This document shows, piece by piece, positions 35,538 through 44,841 of a stretch of DNA of 64,000 bases. A program made the translations under genes and the position numbers. The notes under the pieces were generated by a model. The model did not search any database and had not been told where the DNA came from. It saw nothing but the letters and a program-made list of their open reading frames with translations. This stretch comes from an uncultured Bacteroidales bacterium. GTDB lineage: Bacteria; Bacteroidota; Bacteroidia; Bacteroidales; Paludibacteraceae. Every line of letters starts with the position of its first letter. Position 1 is the first letter of the stretch. The DNA is taken from assembly GCA_949282265.1 (NCBI GenBank), contig CASDOZ010000001.1, positions 62,001 to 126,000 of the forward strand. Direction: 5' to 3'.

Positions 35538-36905
35538 TCAGATATTATATTTTCTCAATTTATTGTACAAGGTAGGACGGCTGATATTCAACGATTTGGC
35601 AACTGCCGACAAATTGCCGTCATATTGGCGCATGGCAGCACGGATAGCTTTTTCCTCAACCATGTCCAATGTATCACCAATGACAATTTCAGCATTATCC
35701 GTCTGCGACTGGTACAAACGATTACCGGAAAAAGACAAATCGTTTTCAGTCAAGGTTTCGCCTTCCGAAATTATGACCGCTTTTTCAACCATATTACGCA
35801 ACTCCCGAATGTTGCCATTCCATTTGTTCTGTAACAAGGCTTCCGCAGCTTTCACGCTAAAACATTCGGCTCGCCGATGATAGATACGAGCAAATTCTTT
35901 CAGGAACATTTCCGCCAACGGCAAAATCTCATCCTGCCTTTCGCGCAACGGCGGCAAATGAATCTGCATGGTGTTCACACGATAATACAAGTCCTCGCGG
36001 AAAGTACCTTCGCCGACCATTTTTGCCAAATCCATATTCGTTGCGCAAATCAGCCGTATATCGACAGGCACAAGGCGCGAACCGCCCACAGGCATAACCG
36101 CCCTGTTTTGTAGCACGCGCAGCAATTTGGCCTGCAAATGTAGCGGGATATTCCCGATTTCATCCAAGAAAAGCGTACCACCGTTTGCCTGCTCGAACTT
36201 ACCGGCATGGTCGGACTTTGCATCGGTAAACGCACCCCTGACATGCCCGAACAGCTCGCTCTCGAACAATGTTTCGGTTACAGCACCCAAATCAACGCAT
36301 ACCATAGGAGAAGCCGCCCTGCCCGACATACGGTGTATTTCCGCTGCCAGCAAGTCTTTTCCCGTACCGTTTTCACCGGTTATCAGCACGTTGGCATCCG
36401 TCGGCGCCACTTTTTCCACCATCCGGCGCACGGAACTCATCGCGGCGCCTTCGCCCCAACGCATGAAGTTCTCCCCAAGCTGCTGCCGCGCAACCGCAGG
36501 GGGAGCGACCACGTTTCTGTGCTTCCGACAAGCATCGCCCAATACCTGTAAAAGTTTTTCGTTTTCCCAAGGCTTGACAATGAAATCGAAAGCACCGCGC
36601 TTCATTCCTTCCACAGCCAACGAAACATCTGCATAGGCCGTGAACAAAACTACCGGCGTATCCTTAAAACTCTTTTTCAACTCAGAAAGCCAAAACAACC
36701 CTTCGTTTCCAGTATTGATGTTCCGTTCAAAATTCATATCCAACAAAACCACATCCGGACGAAATGAGGACATTTTTGACATCAGCCCAACAGGCGAAGG
36801 CAATAATTCCACCTCCTCAAAATAGACCGGCAACAATATTTTTAACGCTGAACGGATTCCGACGTTGTCATCCACCACCAGTATTTTCCCTGATTTTTTT
36901 GTCAT
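35538..36905 (-). CDS. NtrC-type sigma-54-dependent response regulator
   Basis: 455 residues from ATG 36905; a six-residue longer form from 36923 is less likely. Receiver with phospho-acceptor Asp56 (DVVLLDMNFE), AAA+ domain with Walker A GENGTGKDLLAAEI, the sigma-54 contact loop spelled GAFTDA rather than GAFTGA, Walker B GGTLFLDEIGN, and VDIRLICATN and LYYRVNTMQIHLPPLRERQDE. The C-terminal Fis-type helix-turn-helix is NLSAVAKSLNISRPTLYNKL. It sits 41 bases behind the last permease gene and before its kinase, so it likely controls its own export operon from the candidate site at 49928-49943. Confidence 0.94.
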   Translation of the reverse strand: MTKKSGKILVVDDNVGIRSALKILLPVYFEEVELLPSPVGLMSKMSSFRPDVVLLDMNFERNINTGNEGLFWLSELKKSFKDTPVVLFTAYADVSLAVEGMKRGAFDFIVKPWENEKLLQVLGDACRKHRNVVAPPAVARQQLGENFMRWGEGAAMSSVRRMVEKVAPTDANVLITGENGTGKDLLAAEIHRMSGRAASPMVCVDLGAVTETLFESELFGHVRGAFTDAKSDHAGKFEQANGGTLFLDEIGNIPLHLQAKLLRVLQNRAVMPVGGSRLVPVDIRLICATNMDLAKMVGEGTFREDLYYRVNTMQIHLPPLRERQDEILPLAEMFLKEFARIYHRRAECFSVKAAEALLQNKWNGNIRELRNMVEKAVIISEGETLTENDLSFSGNRLYQSQTDNAEIVIGDTLDMVEEKAIRAAMRQYDGNLSAVAKSLNISRPTLYNKLRKYNI

Positions 36906-36946
36906 AAGGCTTTCATAATACAAATCAGATGCAAAATTACAGGAAT

Positions 36947-39247
36947 TTATTCACAGCGCAAACCATTTTCGGGCGGCGCAGTTGCCGCCTTGAAAAAACG
37001 CAACGTAACCACCACAACCGTAAGTAGCAAAAGAACCGCATAAACCGACAGGAAAATCCACCAGGCAATGTGGACACGCACCGTAAAAGTTTCGAGCCAG
37101 ATATTTGCCGCCCACCAAGCCAGTGGTACAGACACAAGGAAACTAACAGTCGCCATCAGCGCATAAGCCCTGTTGCCCCGGCCGACAATATCGGCAGCGG
37201 AAGCCCCGAACACTTTCCGCACAGCTATTTCCCTACGCTTGTATTGCGTGTCAAACATGACCATGGCGAAAATGCCGGTCAGCGAAAGCACAACAGCAAG
37301 CAACGAAAACAGAAATATCACATTCCTGAAATCCAGTTCCTTACGATACAAATCATCCAATATACCATCGTAAAAACGTACTTCAAAAGGGAAAGCTGGG
37401 TCAATCCCCGCAATGGTTTCGGAAATATGCGACACCGCCGTCATGGCATCAAAGCCCGCTTTAAGCCTGATGTAAGCCACTGAAAAATAGCCATCTTCTA
37501 TTGGCACAGGTACAAAACATATCGGCACATTGTCTTTCCGCAAAGAAGAAAAACGCACATCTTCCGTGAAACCAATCACATCAACTTGTTTGTCCGGCAG
37601 TTTTCCGGTCTTGATGCCATAATCGCGCCTGGCACTCATGCTCATGATGATGCCCGGATTTTCGCTTTCAGTAAAATTCCGTCCATCAACCACATTAATG
37701 CCCATGACATCCAGGAAATTATTGGAACAGTAAATCCAATAAGTAGATAAAGTATTTCCCTGCCAATCAATACCTTCCGTGCAATACGTATCCTTGCCGC
37801 CGACCATTTCCATGGCATAAGCCACATCTTCGACCTCGCCGAATTTCCGCAATTCCTGCCGAAGCCATTCGCCTTTGGCGGCAATCATGTCCGAGGTCAG
37901 CTCCACGACCGCAACCCTGTCTTTATCAAAACCTGTGTTGTATTTGCTCAAAAGCCTGTTTTGCAGAAAAATAACAGCCACAAACACCAGCAACGCGCCC
38001 GAAACGGCATATTGGACACCCAACAATACGTTTTTGAGCCGCTTGCCTGCCGAGGTCAGCCCATAATTGCCTTTCAGCACCAAAGCCGGCTGGAACGATG
38101 TGGTATAAATTCCGGGATAAACGCCGGCCAGAAGTCCGCTCAGGACAGCCACGGCCAGACAAAACAGCATCAGCCCTGCATCTGCGGCAACGGAAAAGCC
38201 GAGGCACAACACAAGCCATGACAACGCGCACGCGAAAAGGCTCAACAGCACCGTTTCCGCAAGCAGTTCGAGGCGCAAACGCAACACCGAAGCACCGAAC
38301 ACTTTCCGCGTGTTAATGCTCCTGAGCCGCACGGGAACCATGGCCGTATAGAAATTGGTGAAATTGAACGTGCCCGTCAGCAGAATCAGCACCGCAATGG
38401 CAACGAGAATCAACATTTGGGAGCGGCTCCCATTACGGAAGATATTCCCGTCGGAATTTTCCTCCATAAAATACACAACTTCCAGCGGAACAAGTTCTAT
38501 ATCGGACAACCAGGGATGTGCCTCAAAATCGAAAACCGCGTTGAAACCAGCAGCCACGGCGGGCGCATTGGCTTTGTCGTCCAAACGCAAGTAGCACAGG
38601 AAATTGCTGGCCTTGAAATTTTGCAGAAAGAAATCGGGCAGAGGCGCGAACACGTTGTTCCTGATTTGCGAATTTTCCGGCAAATCCTTGTAAACCGCAC
38701 CAACTTTCCAATCCGTCTCGTTCAGGAAACCGGAAGCGGAGGCTATTTCAATGCTTTTTCCGATAGCAGCTTCGTTGCCGAACATTTTCCGCGCCGTGCT
38801 TTCCGGCAAAGCCAGGCAATCGGGCGAGGACAAGGCATCGCGGCTGCCCTCGACCATCTCCATGCCGAACACATCGAAGAAACCTTCGCTGACAAGATTG
38901 ACTTCAAACTTGAAACCGTGTTTCTGCCCCAAACTGTCCTTGACGAGCATGTATTCCTGGCCGACAAAAGGGCAATAAACCGTACCCACCTCAATGTGTG
39001 GCGATGAACGGATAACCGTTTCGGCAAAACCTGGGGGAAATATGGAGCGGAATATGGTCTTGCCAGACTGGTCCACCCGGAAAATATTCTCATGCGCCGG
39101 ATGGAATTTGTCAAAACTGTTTTCGTAACGCACCCGGTCCATTATCAACACAAAAGCACAAAACGCCAACACCAGGCCGGCCATGTTCAGGAACATGGCG
39201 CTTCCGTAACGCCGGAAAAGGACAAAAATATTTCGTAAAGTGTTCAT
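36947..39247 (-). CDS. FtsX/MacB-type ABC permease, duplicated form (fourth)
   Basis: 766 residues from ATG 39247; the open frame begins two codons earlier at a TTG. N-terminal membrane helix (YGSAMFLNMAGLVLAFCAFVLI), periplasmic core, three helices, then a second helix-core-helices unit: so two permease halves in one chain. The cytoplasmic coupling motifs are SINTRKVFGAS and RREIAVRKVFGAS. This is a type VII (MacB/LolC-like) architecture that extrudes or mechanically couples rather than imports. The closest sibling in the operon is the product of 44842-47214 (both have SINTRKVxG); gaps are 44 bases upstream and 41 downstream. Confidence 0.9.
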   Translation of the reverse strand: MNTLRNIFVLFRRYGSAMFLNMAGLVLAFCAFVLIMDRVRYENSFDKFHPAHENIFRVDQSGKTIFRSIFPPGFAETVIRSSPHIEVGTVYCPFVGQEYMLVKDSLGQKHGFKFEVNLVSEGFFDVFGMEMVEGSRDALSSPDCLALPESTARKMFGNEAAIGKSIEIASASGFLNETDWKVGAVYKDLPENSQIRNNVFAPLPDFFLQNFKASNFLCYLRLDDKANAPAVAAGFNAVFDFEAHPWLSDIELVPLEVVYFMEENSDGNIFRNGSRSQMLILVAIAVLILLTGTFNFTNFYTAMVPVRLRSINTRKVFGASVLRLRLELLAETVLLSLFACALSWLVLCLGFSVAADAGLMLFCLAVAVLSGLLAGVYPGIYTTSFQPALVLKGNYGLTSAGKRLKNVLLGVQYAVSGALLVFVAVIFLQNRLLSKYNTGFDKDRVAVVELTSDMIAAKGEWLRQELRKFGEVEDVAYAMEMVGGKDTYCTEGIDWQGNTLSTYWIYCSNNFLDVMGINVVDGRNFTESENPGIIMSMSARRDYGIKTGKLPDKQVDVIGFTEDVRFSSLRKDNVPICFVPVPIEDGYFSVAYIRLKAGFDAMTAVSHISETIAGIDPAFPFEVRFYDGILDDLYRKELDFRNVIFLFSLLAVVLSLTGIFAMVMFDTQYKRREIAVRKVFGASAADIVGRGNRAYALMATVSFLVSVPLAWWAANIWLETFTVRVHIAWWIFLSVYAVLLLLTVVVVTLRFFKAATAPPENGLRCE

Positions 39248-39291
39248 TGTCAAAACGAATTGGATAAATATACATGTTTATTCCGCCATTG

Positions 39292-41604
39292 TCATTCTGT
39301 TCTCAGGTGTTCCACCGGATTCACATTGGCGGCGCGCCAACTCTGGAAGAATACCGCAAGCAATGCAATCAGCAGGCAGAACAATCCCGCTGCAATGAAA
39401 ATCAACGGGCTGAGCGAAATACGGTACGAATAATCCGACAGCCAACCATTCATAAAATACCATATCAGCGGTACGGCTATCACAAATGCAATTCCCACAT
39501 AAGAAAGGAAAGTCCCTACAAGCCGGTTAAGGATGCCAAAATTGTCCGAACCGAAAATTTTGCGCACAGCCATTTCCTGTGCCCGCTGCCGGTTGAAGTA
39601 TGTGGCCATGGCCACCATCCCGAGCAGCGAAATCAAAACCGCGATGGCAGCAAAAATCGACACGATTACCGACATACGGACCTGCGTTTCAAAATGCTTT
39701 TGTATGCCATCGTCGATAAATTGTCCTTCAAACGGCAGGCCGGAAACCTCCTCAAACACTTTGCGCACGGCATCATAAGCCTCTGCCGGGTTGCCTTGAA
39801 CCTCGATAATGTAGTTCCAAGGCCACCATTCGGAATCATTGCGGAAGCGCAACATTAACGGTGAATTGTCACGGGAAATGTCCCACAAACGGAAATCTTT
39901 CAGCACACCCAGAATAGGCAGTGCGGTGTCATACACCTTGAATGTAACAGTATTTTCCGGAAGTTCCATTTGTTTGAACGCCAGTTCGTTCAGATACCAT
40001 CCGCCGGAAGAGGCCGCCACATGGTTATCCTGCTTGATTTGCAGCCCGAAAATCCGGAACGCCGCACTGTCCACCACCATTTGCTGGAAACTGAGGGATT
40101 TGCCCTCGTAAGTGGCGCTAAGGTTATTGGTGCCGCTCGACGGAGTGCCGTTTGTCCGGCCTATTTCCTTGACGCAAGGCAGTTGGCGCAACAAATCTTC
40201 CGCCATCGCCATCTCATTGTGCGAACGGAAAACATTATCCGCCTCAATGATATTGGCCGTGTTGTAACCCAACGGAGCTTTAATCAAATGATTGATTTGC
40301 AAATACATTGTCAGCGAAGCCGCTATCATGACTATGGTTATCACATTCTGGAAAACGATAAACACTTTGCTGAAAACCATTTTTGTCCGGCGGCGGAAAG
40401 TCCCGCGCACCACATCAATGGGCTTGACTGACGAAATCAGCAAGGCGGGCAACAAGCCGGACAAGCCCCCGACAAGCAAAATCAACAGCAGAATGGCAAC
40501 AAACCATGCAGGTGAAACAAGCGTCGCCAAGGTGAAACGAACCTGCAACAAGTTGCAGGCATAAGGCAACGCGAGCTGTGCCAGCAACATCCCTATGACA
40601 AACGAAACCAAAGTCATCAAGGTTGTTTCTGCAATAAGCCGGAAAAGCAATGACTCGCGCGACGAACCGAGCAACCTGCGCATGGCCATTTCCTTGGCAC
40701 GCTGCCCTGCCTGGGCGGAAGTAAGGTTTATGTAATTGATTATGGCAAAAAGCAACACAAGTATGCCGACAGACAGCAATACAAGCACGAAGCGGCGGTC
40801 GCCTCCTTCCATGCCCGTTTTGTACAATTCGCTGAAATAAATCTCGGAAAAAGGCAAAATCCTGACATCATGCAGAAAATCCATTTTATAAACCCAGAAT
40901 CGCTCTTTGAAAAATTCCAGCATTTCACCAGCCCTCACGCTCAAATCCGTCCCCGGTTTCTGAAGTATGAACGCCACGCAAGAACCTGCATTGCCCGCAT
41001 TATCCCTGGAAAGCGAAGGATTGAACTCGGCCACCCTCTCGATGCGTAGCAACACATCGACATAAGGAATTACCGAACGGTCGATATCACGCATGACACC
41101 CGTAATGGTTACACCGGTGGAATCGCTTATATTCAAGGTTCTGCCCATGGGATTCTCATTCCCGAACAACTTATGCGCGAAACTTTCGGAAATAACTGCG
41201 CCATAACTATCCTGCAAAGCCTGCTCCCTGCCGCCATCCAAAAGCTCAAAAGAAAATATCTCAAAAAAAGTGGAATCCACATAAGCTGTTTTCGCAACAT
41301 ATTTCTTGTCATTGAATATAATTTGTTGTTCGTCCCGATCAAAAATGGCAGGACACACTTTTTCTATTTCCGGATAGCGTTCTTCCAACCAATACGCCAC
41401 AGGAACGGCAGTACCCATACTTTCCTCATTAGCCAATACTGCAATCCTGTCTCCATTTGCCTGCCGTTTGTCTATATTCAGTTCCCGCTCCGCATAAACG
41501 GCAATCAGGATAACAAACATAAGCGACACGGAAAATCCGAAAATATTTATCGCCGTATAGAATTTATTCCTTCCCATGAATTTTAGGAAAGACTTGAAGT
41601 CCAT
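39292..41604 (-). CDS. FtsX/MacB-type ABC permease, duplicated form (third)
   Basis: 770 residues from ATG 41604 (MDFKSFLKFMGRNKFYTA), which aligns with the start of the sibling at 42471-44813; the open frame continues 31 codons further without family similarity, and Met codons 4 and 5 residues earlier are alternatives. Eight membrane helices in two units with coupling motifs RAKEMAMRRLLGS and RAQEMAVRKIFGS. C-terminus ANVNPVEHLRTE is the usual ending of these permeases. A long perfect hairpin lies in the 127-base gap that separates it from the ATPase gene. Confidence 0.9.
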   Translation of the reverse strand: MDFKSFLKFMGRNKFYTAINIFGFSVSLMFVILIAVYAERELNIDKRQANGDRIAVLANEESMGTAVPVAYWLEERYPEIEKVCPAIFDRDEQQIIFNDKKYVAKTAYVDSTFFEIFSFELLDGGREQALQDSYGAVISESFAHKLFGNENPMGRTLNISDSTGVTITGVMRDIDRSVIPYVDVLLRIERVAEFNPSLSRDNAGNAGSCVAFILQKPGTDLSVRAGEMLEFFKERFWVYKMDFLHDVRILPFSEIYFSELYKTGMEGGDRRFVLVLLSVGILVLLFAIINYINLTSAQAGQRAKEMAMRRLLGSSRESLLFRLIAETTLMTLVSFVIGMLLAQLALPYACNLLQVRFTLATLVSPAWFVAILLLILLVGGLSGLLPALLISSVKPIDVVRGTFRRRTKMVFSKVFIVFQNVITIVMIAASLTMYLQINHLIKAPLGYNTANIIEADNVFRSHNEMAMAEDLLRQLPCVKEIGRTNGTPSSGTNNLSATYEGKSLSFQQMVVDSAAFRIFGLQIKQDNHVAASSGGWYLNELAFKQMELPENTVTFKVYDTALPILGVLKDFRLWDISRDNSPLMLRFRNDSEWWPWNYIIEVQGNPAEAYDAVRKVFEEVSGLPFEGQFIDDGIQKHFETQVRMSVIVSIFAAIAVLISLLGMVAMATYFNRQRAQEMAVRKIFGSDNFGILNRLVGTFLSYVGIAFVIAVPLIWYFMNGWLSDYSYRISLSPLIFIAAGLFCLLIALLAVFFQSWRAANVNPVEHLRTE

Positions 41605-41667
41605 ATTAGAATTCATCATATAAAATTTTACAAAACCACCCATGTATGTCATTGAAATATTCCGCAA

Positions 41668-41703
41668 GGGAATGTGCCAAAATCCGCGTTCCGGCACATT
41701 CCC
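41668..41703 (-). repeat. Intercistronic hairpin in the export operon
   Basis: GGGAATGTGCC pairs perfectly with GGCACATTCCC over a 14-nt loop. No T-run follows, so it is more likely an mRNA processing or stabilising element, or an attenuator, than a full terminator. It separates the ATPase and first three genes from the later permeases and the regulator. Confidence 0.6.
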
Positions 41704-41731
41704 GCAGCCTAAGCCCGTAGAGGGCAGAGGG

Positions 41732-42412
41732 TTATAGCTCGTTTTTTACGTCGCTGACGATTTTGCCGTCGAACAGGTCTATCGTGCGCTGCGCGACCGA
41801 CGCATCCTTTTGCGAGTGCGTAACCATTACGATGGTCGTGCCTTCCTGGTTGAGTTCCGAAAGCAAATCCATCACTTCCTTGCCGTTTCTGGAATCCAGG
41901 TTACCTGTCGGCTCGTCGGCCAATATCAATTTCGGGTTGGAAACGACGGCACGGGCAATGGCCACACGCTGCTGCTGACCGCCAGACAACTGTTGCGGGA
42001 AGTGCTGCGAGCGGTGGCTGATGTTCATGCGTTTCAAAATTTCAGTCACACGTTTTTTGCGCTCCGACGCGCTGATGTTGAGATAACGCAACGGCAATTC
42101 CACGTTTTCATAAACGTTCAGTTCATCTATCAGGTTGAAGCTCTGGAACACGAAGCCGATATTTCCCTTGCGGAAACGGGTACGCTCGCGCTCCTTGAGC
42201 GTCGCTACTTCGTGACCGAGCAGTTCGTAGCTACCCGAAGTCGGGTTGTCCAGCAGGCCGAGAATGTTCAGCAAAGTGGACTTGCCGCAACCGGACGGCC
42301 CCATAATCGCCACAAATTCGCCATCGTTCACTTCAAAGGACACGCCGTCCAATGCCAAGGTTTCAACTTCTTCCGTACGGAAAATTTTAGTCAAATCTTT
42401 TACAGTAATCAT
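41732..42412 (-). CDS. MacB/LolD-type ABC transporter ATPase
   Basis: 226 residues, a stand-alone nucleotide-binding subunit. Walker A GPSGCGKSTLL, Q-loop FVFQSFNLID, signature LSGGQQQR, Walker B LILADEPTGNLDS, H-loop VTHSQ. The sequence NLDSRNGKEVMDLL is typical of the LolD/MacB branch. It is the only ATPase in an operon with four full-size permeases, so it presumably powers all of them or some of them are regulated alternatives. Confidence 0.95.
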   Translation of the reverse strand: MITVKDLTKIFRTEEVETLALDGVSFEVNDGEFVAIMGPSGCGKSTLLNILGLLDNPTSGSYELLGHEVATLKERERTRFRKGNIGFVFQSFNLIDELNVYENVELPLRYLNISASERKKRVTEILKRMNISHRSQHFPQQLSGGQQQRVAIARAVVSNPKLILADEPTGNLDSRNGKEVMDLLSELNQEGTTIVMVTHSQKDASVAQRTIDLFDGKIVSDVKNEL

Positions 42413-42470
42413 AATTCTAACAATTTAACAGGTTGACAATTATTTGATTTTATTGTTTGCATTTTGTTCT

Positions 42471-44813
42471 TTATTCGGATTTCAGTGCATCCGCCGGATT
42501 TGTGTTCATCAGCCGGATGGTTTGCCAGCTGACGGAAACCACCGCCACGGCCAGCATGACCACAGCCGCCAGCAGATAAACCCACAAACGGTTTTCTATG
42601 CGGTAGTTGTAGCTTTCCAGCCATTTTGCAGCAATCAGCCAGGCCACCGGCAAGGCTATGACCACAGCCACAAGCACCGATTTCATGAATCCGGCCGCCG
42701 TTTCCAGATAAATCCGGCCACGGCTGCAACCCATCACTTTGCGCACGGCCGCTTCCTTGGAATGTTGGCGTGCATAATAGGCACTCATGGCCAGCATGGC
42801 CAAAGACGAAAGCAGCAGGGTCAAAAACGTAAACAAGGTTATCAGTTTCAGGTTCTTGTTTTCGGTATGATACAAATCGTGGTTCAACTGGTTGTAGCTT
42901 TCCACCTGGATTTCATCCTCGGCAAAACCCTTGCTGCGGTAAAATTCCCGGATTTTCACGACGGCCTCGTTTTCATCGCCGGCCACCTTGACGACAAGCT
43001 CGCGCAGCGTCCGGAAATCATTCTCGGACTCCATTTCCATAACCCACAGCACGGAAATAAAGTCCGACCGCGTGCCAGATGTTTCGTTTGCATCCCCACG
43101 GTAAAAATCCCGGATTACCCCGCACACCGGAAAACCGGCGTTGTCAAATTCCAGTTGCGTGCAATCATAACCCACGCCCAAAGCCGTCATGGCCGATTCC
43201 GTAAGCCACATGGACATATTGAGCGACTCCGTATTTTGCCGCAACACCTCAAATCCCAATATGTCGAACGCGGCCTGGTCGCCAAAAAACACGCTCAAAT
43301 GACAGTCCACACCGTTTCTCGGAAGAGTGACCCCGCATGTGGACACGGTGGAAGGCGCAAACTGGAGCCAGCCTACCTTTTCCACACAAGCCAGCGACTT
43401 GAGTTCTTCCAGATAATAGTCGGAAGGTTTGTTCGCTTTGGCAATCATGATTCTGCCGTCGCGTTCGTAGCCCATCGGTTTCGACACCATGTGTCTGACT
43501 TGCAGCAGCATCACGGCCGCAACCGACAACGTGACCAAAGCAATTACGCTCTGGCAGGTAATCAGTATTTTGCTCAAAGTCATTTTGCTTGTCTTGGCAA
43601 AATTGCCCCGAACCACATCAATGGGCTTGAATTTGGAAACGATAAGCGCGGGAACAATGCCCGAACAAACCGAAAGCAGCAACACCACAGCCGCCATGAA
43701 AAGACCTTCCAGCCAACCAAAGTTGCCCAACGGGTCTATTTGCTTGCCGACAAGTTCGCTGAAATAAGGCGCACATGCCCAAGCCAACAGCAGGCCAAAG
43801 CCGAAAGATATGGCAGTCAGGATAAACGATTCCAGGATATATCGGCCCACAATGGCGTTTTTCTGCGCTCCCAGCAGGCGGCGCGAAGCCATTTCACGGG
43901 CGCGGAATCCGGTTTGTGCAACCGTCAAGGAAACGTAGTTGAGTACGGCAAACAGCAGCAAAAGCACGCCTGCCCCCAGAAACAAACGGATAAAATCAGG
44001 GTCGATGATTTCCTCAAACGGACTGGAAACATCGTATGCCACACGGTTGATTTCAGCAAACGGGACCAAATCAAAAGCAACGAGCAGTTTGGTCATATAG
44101 AGAAAATCATTTTCCTGCAACACGGCTTCTATTTTTTCCCCGAGTTGTCCGACGTCCGTACCATCGGCCAGACGGAAAAACAAAGCCGTGCACCCGTTCC
44201 CATTGGACATGAGAAGGTGGTCCTCCAAAATATCTATCCTGTAAATTATGTCAGGCGCATGAAAAGCGGTGTTCGTAAAATCCTTGAACACGCCCGTAAC
44301 ATTCATAATGTGTTCATCCTCGCCAACGGAGATTTTGATCATTTCGCCCAACGGACTTCTGTCCCCAAACAGCCGCGCGGCGCAGCTTTGCGAAAGCAAA
44401 ATGGAGTTTTTCTCCTGCAATGCGGCCTCATGGGTGCCTTCCAGCAACGGAAACGGGAAAAATTCAAAGAAATTTTTGTCCGCCATCAAAGCATGTTGTC
44501 TTTCCGTATGGTCGCCGTAAGCCATGTCGAAAGGTATGCCGCTCAAATAGTGCGTGCCCATAAGCCTGCACATGTCCTGCACTTCCGGGAATTTGCCTTC
44601 CAGCTGCCCCCTGACGGTTCCGCTGCAAATGAACAGCCGCTCAAAATGCCCGACATAGATATTTCCCTGTTTCTTGACCTGCGAGTCGGCGGTAAATTGA
44701 TTGATAAGGAATGTACCGATAAACAGCACGAAAGCTATTGCCACCGCCATGCCGGCCACCTCAATAAATGTGTAGAGCTTGTTCCTGCCTAAAAATCTAA
44801 AAAATGTCTTCAT
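42471..44813 (-). CDS. FtsX/MacB-type ABC permease, duplicated form (second)
   Basis: 780 residues starting MKTFFRFLGRNKLYTFIEV. Two permease units; coupling motifs RAREMASRRLLGA and SKEAAVRKVMGCS. Periplasmic cores lie at about 45-270 and 430-640. It ends TNPADALKSE, the standard C-terminal motif. It lies 28 bases after the first permease and 58 before the ATPase. Confidence 0.92.
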   Translation of the reverse strand: MKTFFRFLGRNKLYTFIEVAGMAVAIAFVLFIGTFLINQFTADSQVKKQGNIYVGHFERLFICSGTVRGQLEGKFPEVQDMCRLMGTHYLSGIPFDMAYGDHTERQHALMADKNFFEFFPFPLLEGTHEAALQEKNSILLSQSCAARLFGDRSPLGEMIKISVGEDEHIMNVTGVFKDFTNTAFHAPDIIYRIDILEDHLLMSNGNGCTALFFRLADGTDVGQLGEKIEAVLQENDFLYMTKLLVAFDLVPFAEINRVAYDVSSPFEEIIDPDFIRLFLGAGVLLLLFAVLNYVSLTVAQTGFRAREMASRRLLGAQKNAIVGRYILESFILTAISFGFGLLLAWACAPYFSELVGKQIDPLGNFGWLEGLFMAAVVLLLSVCSGIVPALIVSKFKPIDVVRGNFAKTSKMTLSKILITCQSVIALVTLSVAAVMLLQVRHMVSKPMGYERDGRIMIAKANKPSDYYLEELKSLACVEKVGWLQFAPSTVSTCGVTLPRNGVDCHLSVFFGDQAAFDILGFEVLRQNTESLNMSMWLTESAMTALGVGYDCTQLEFDNAGFPVCGVIRDFYRGDANETSGTRSDFISVLWVMEMESENDFRTLRELVVKVAGDENEAVVKIREFYRSKGFAEDEIQVESYNQLNHDLYHTENKNLKLITLFTFLTLLLSSLAMLAMSAYYARQHSKEAAVRKVMGCSRGRIYLETAAGFMKSVLVAVVIALPVAWLIAAKWLESYNYRIENRLWVYLLAAVVMLAVAVVSVSWQTIRLMNTNPADALKSE

Positions 44814-44841
44814 TGTGATTGTCCAATTTGTACAGTTTCAA

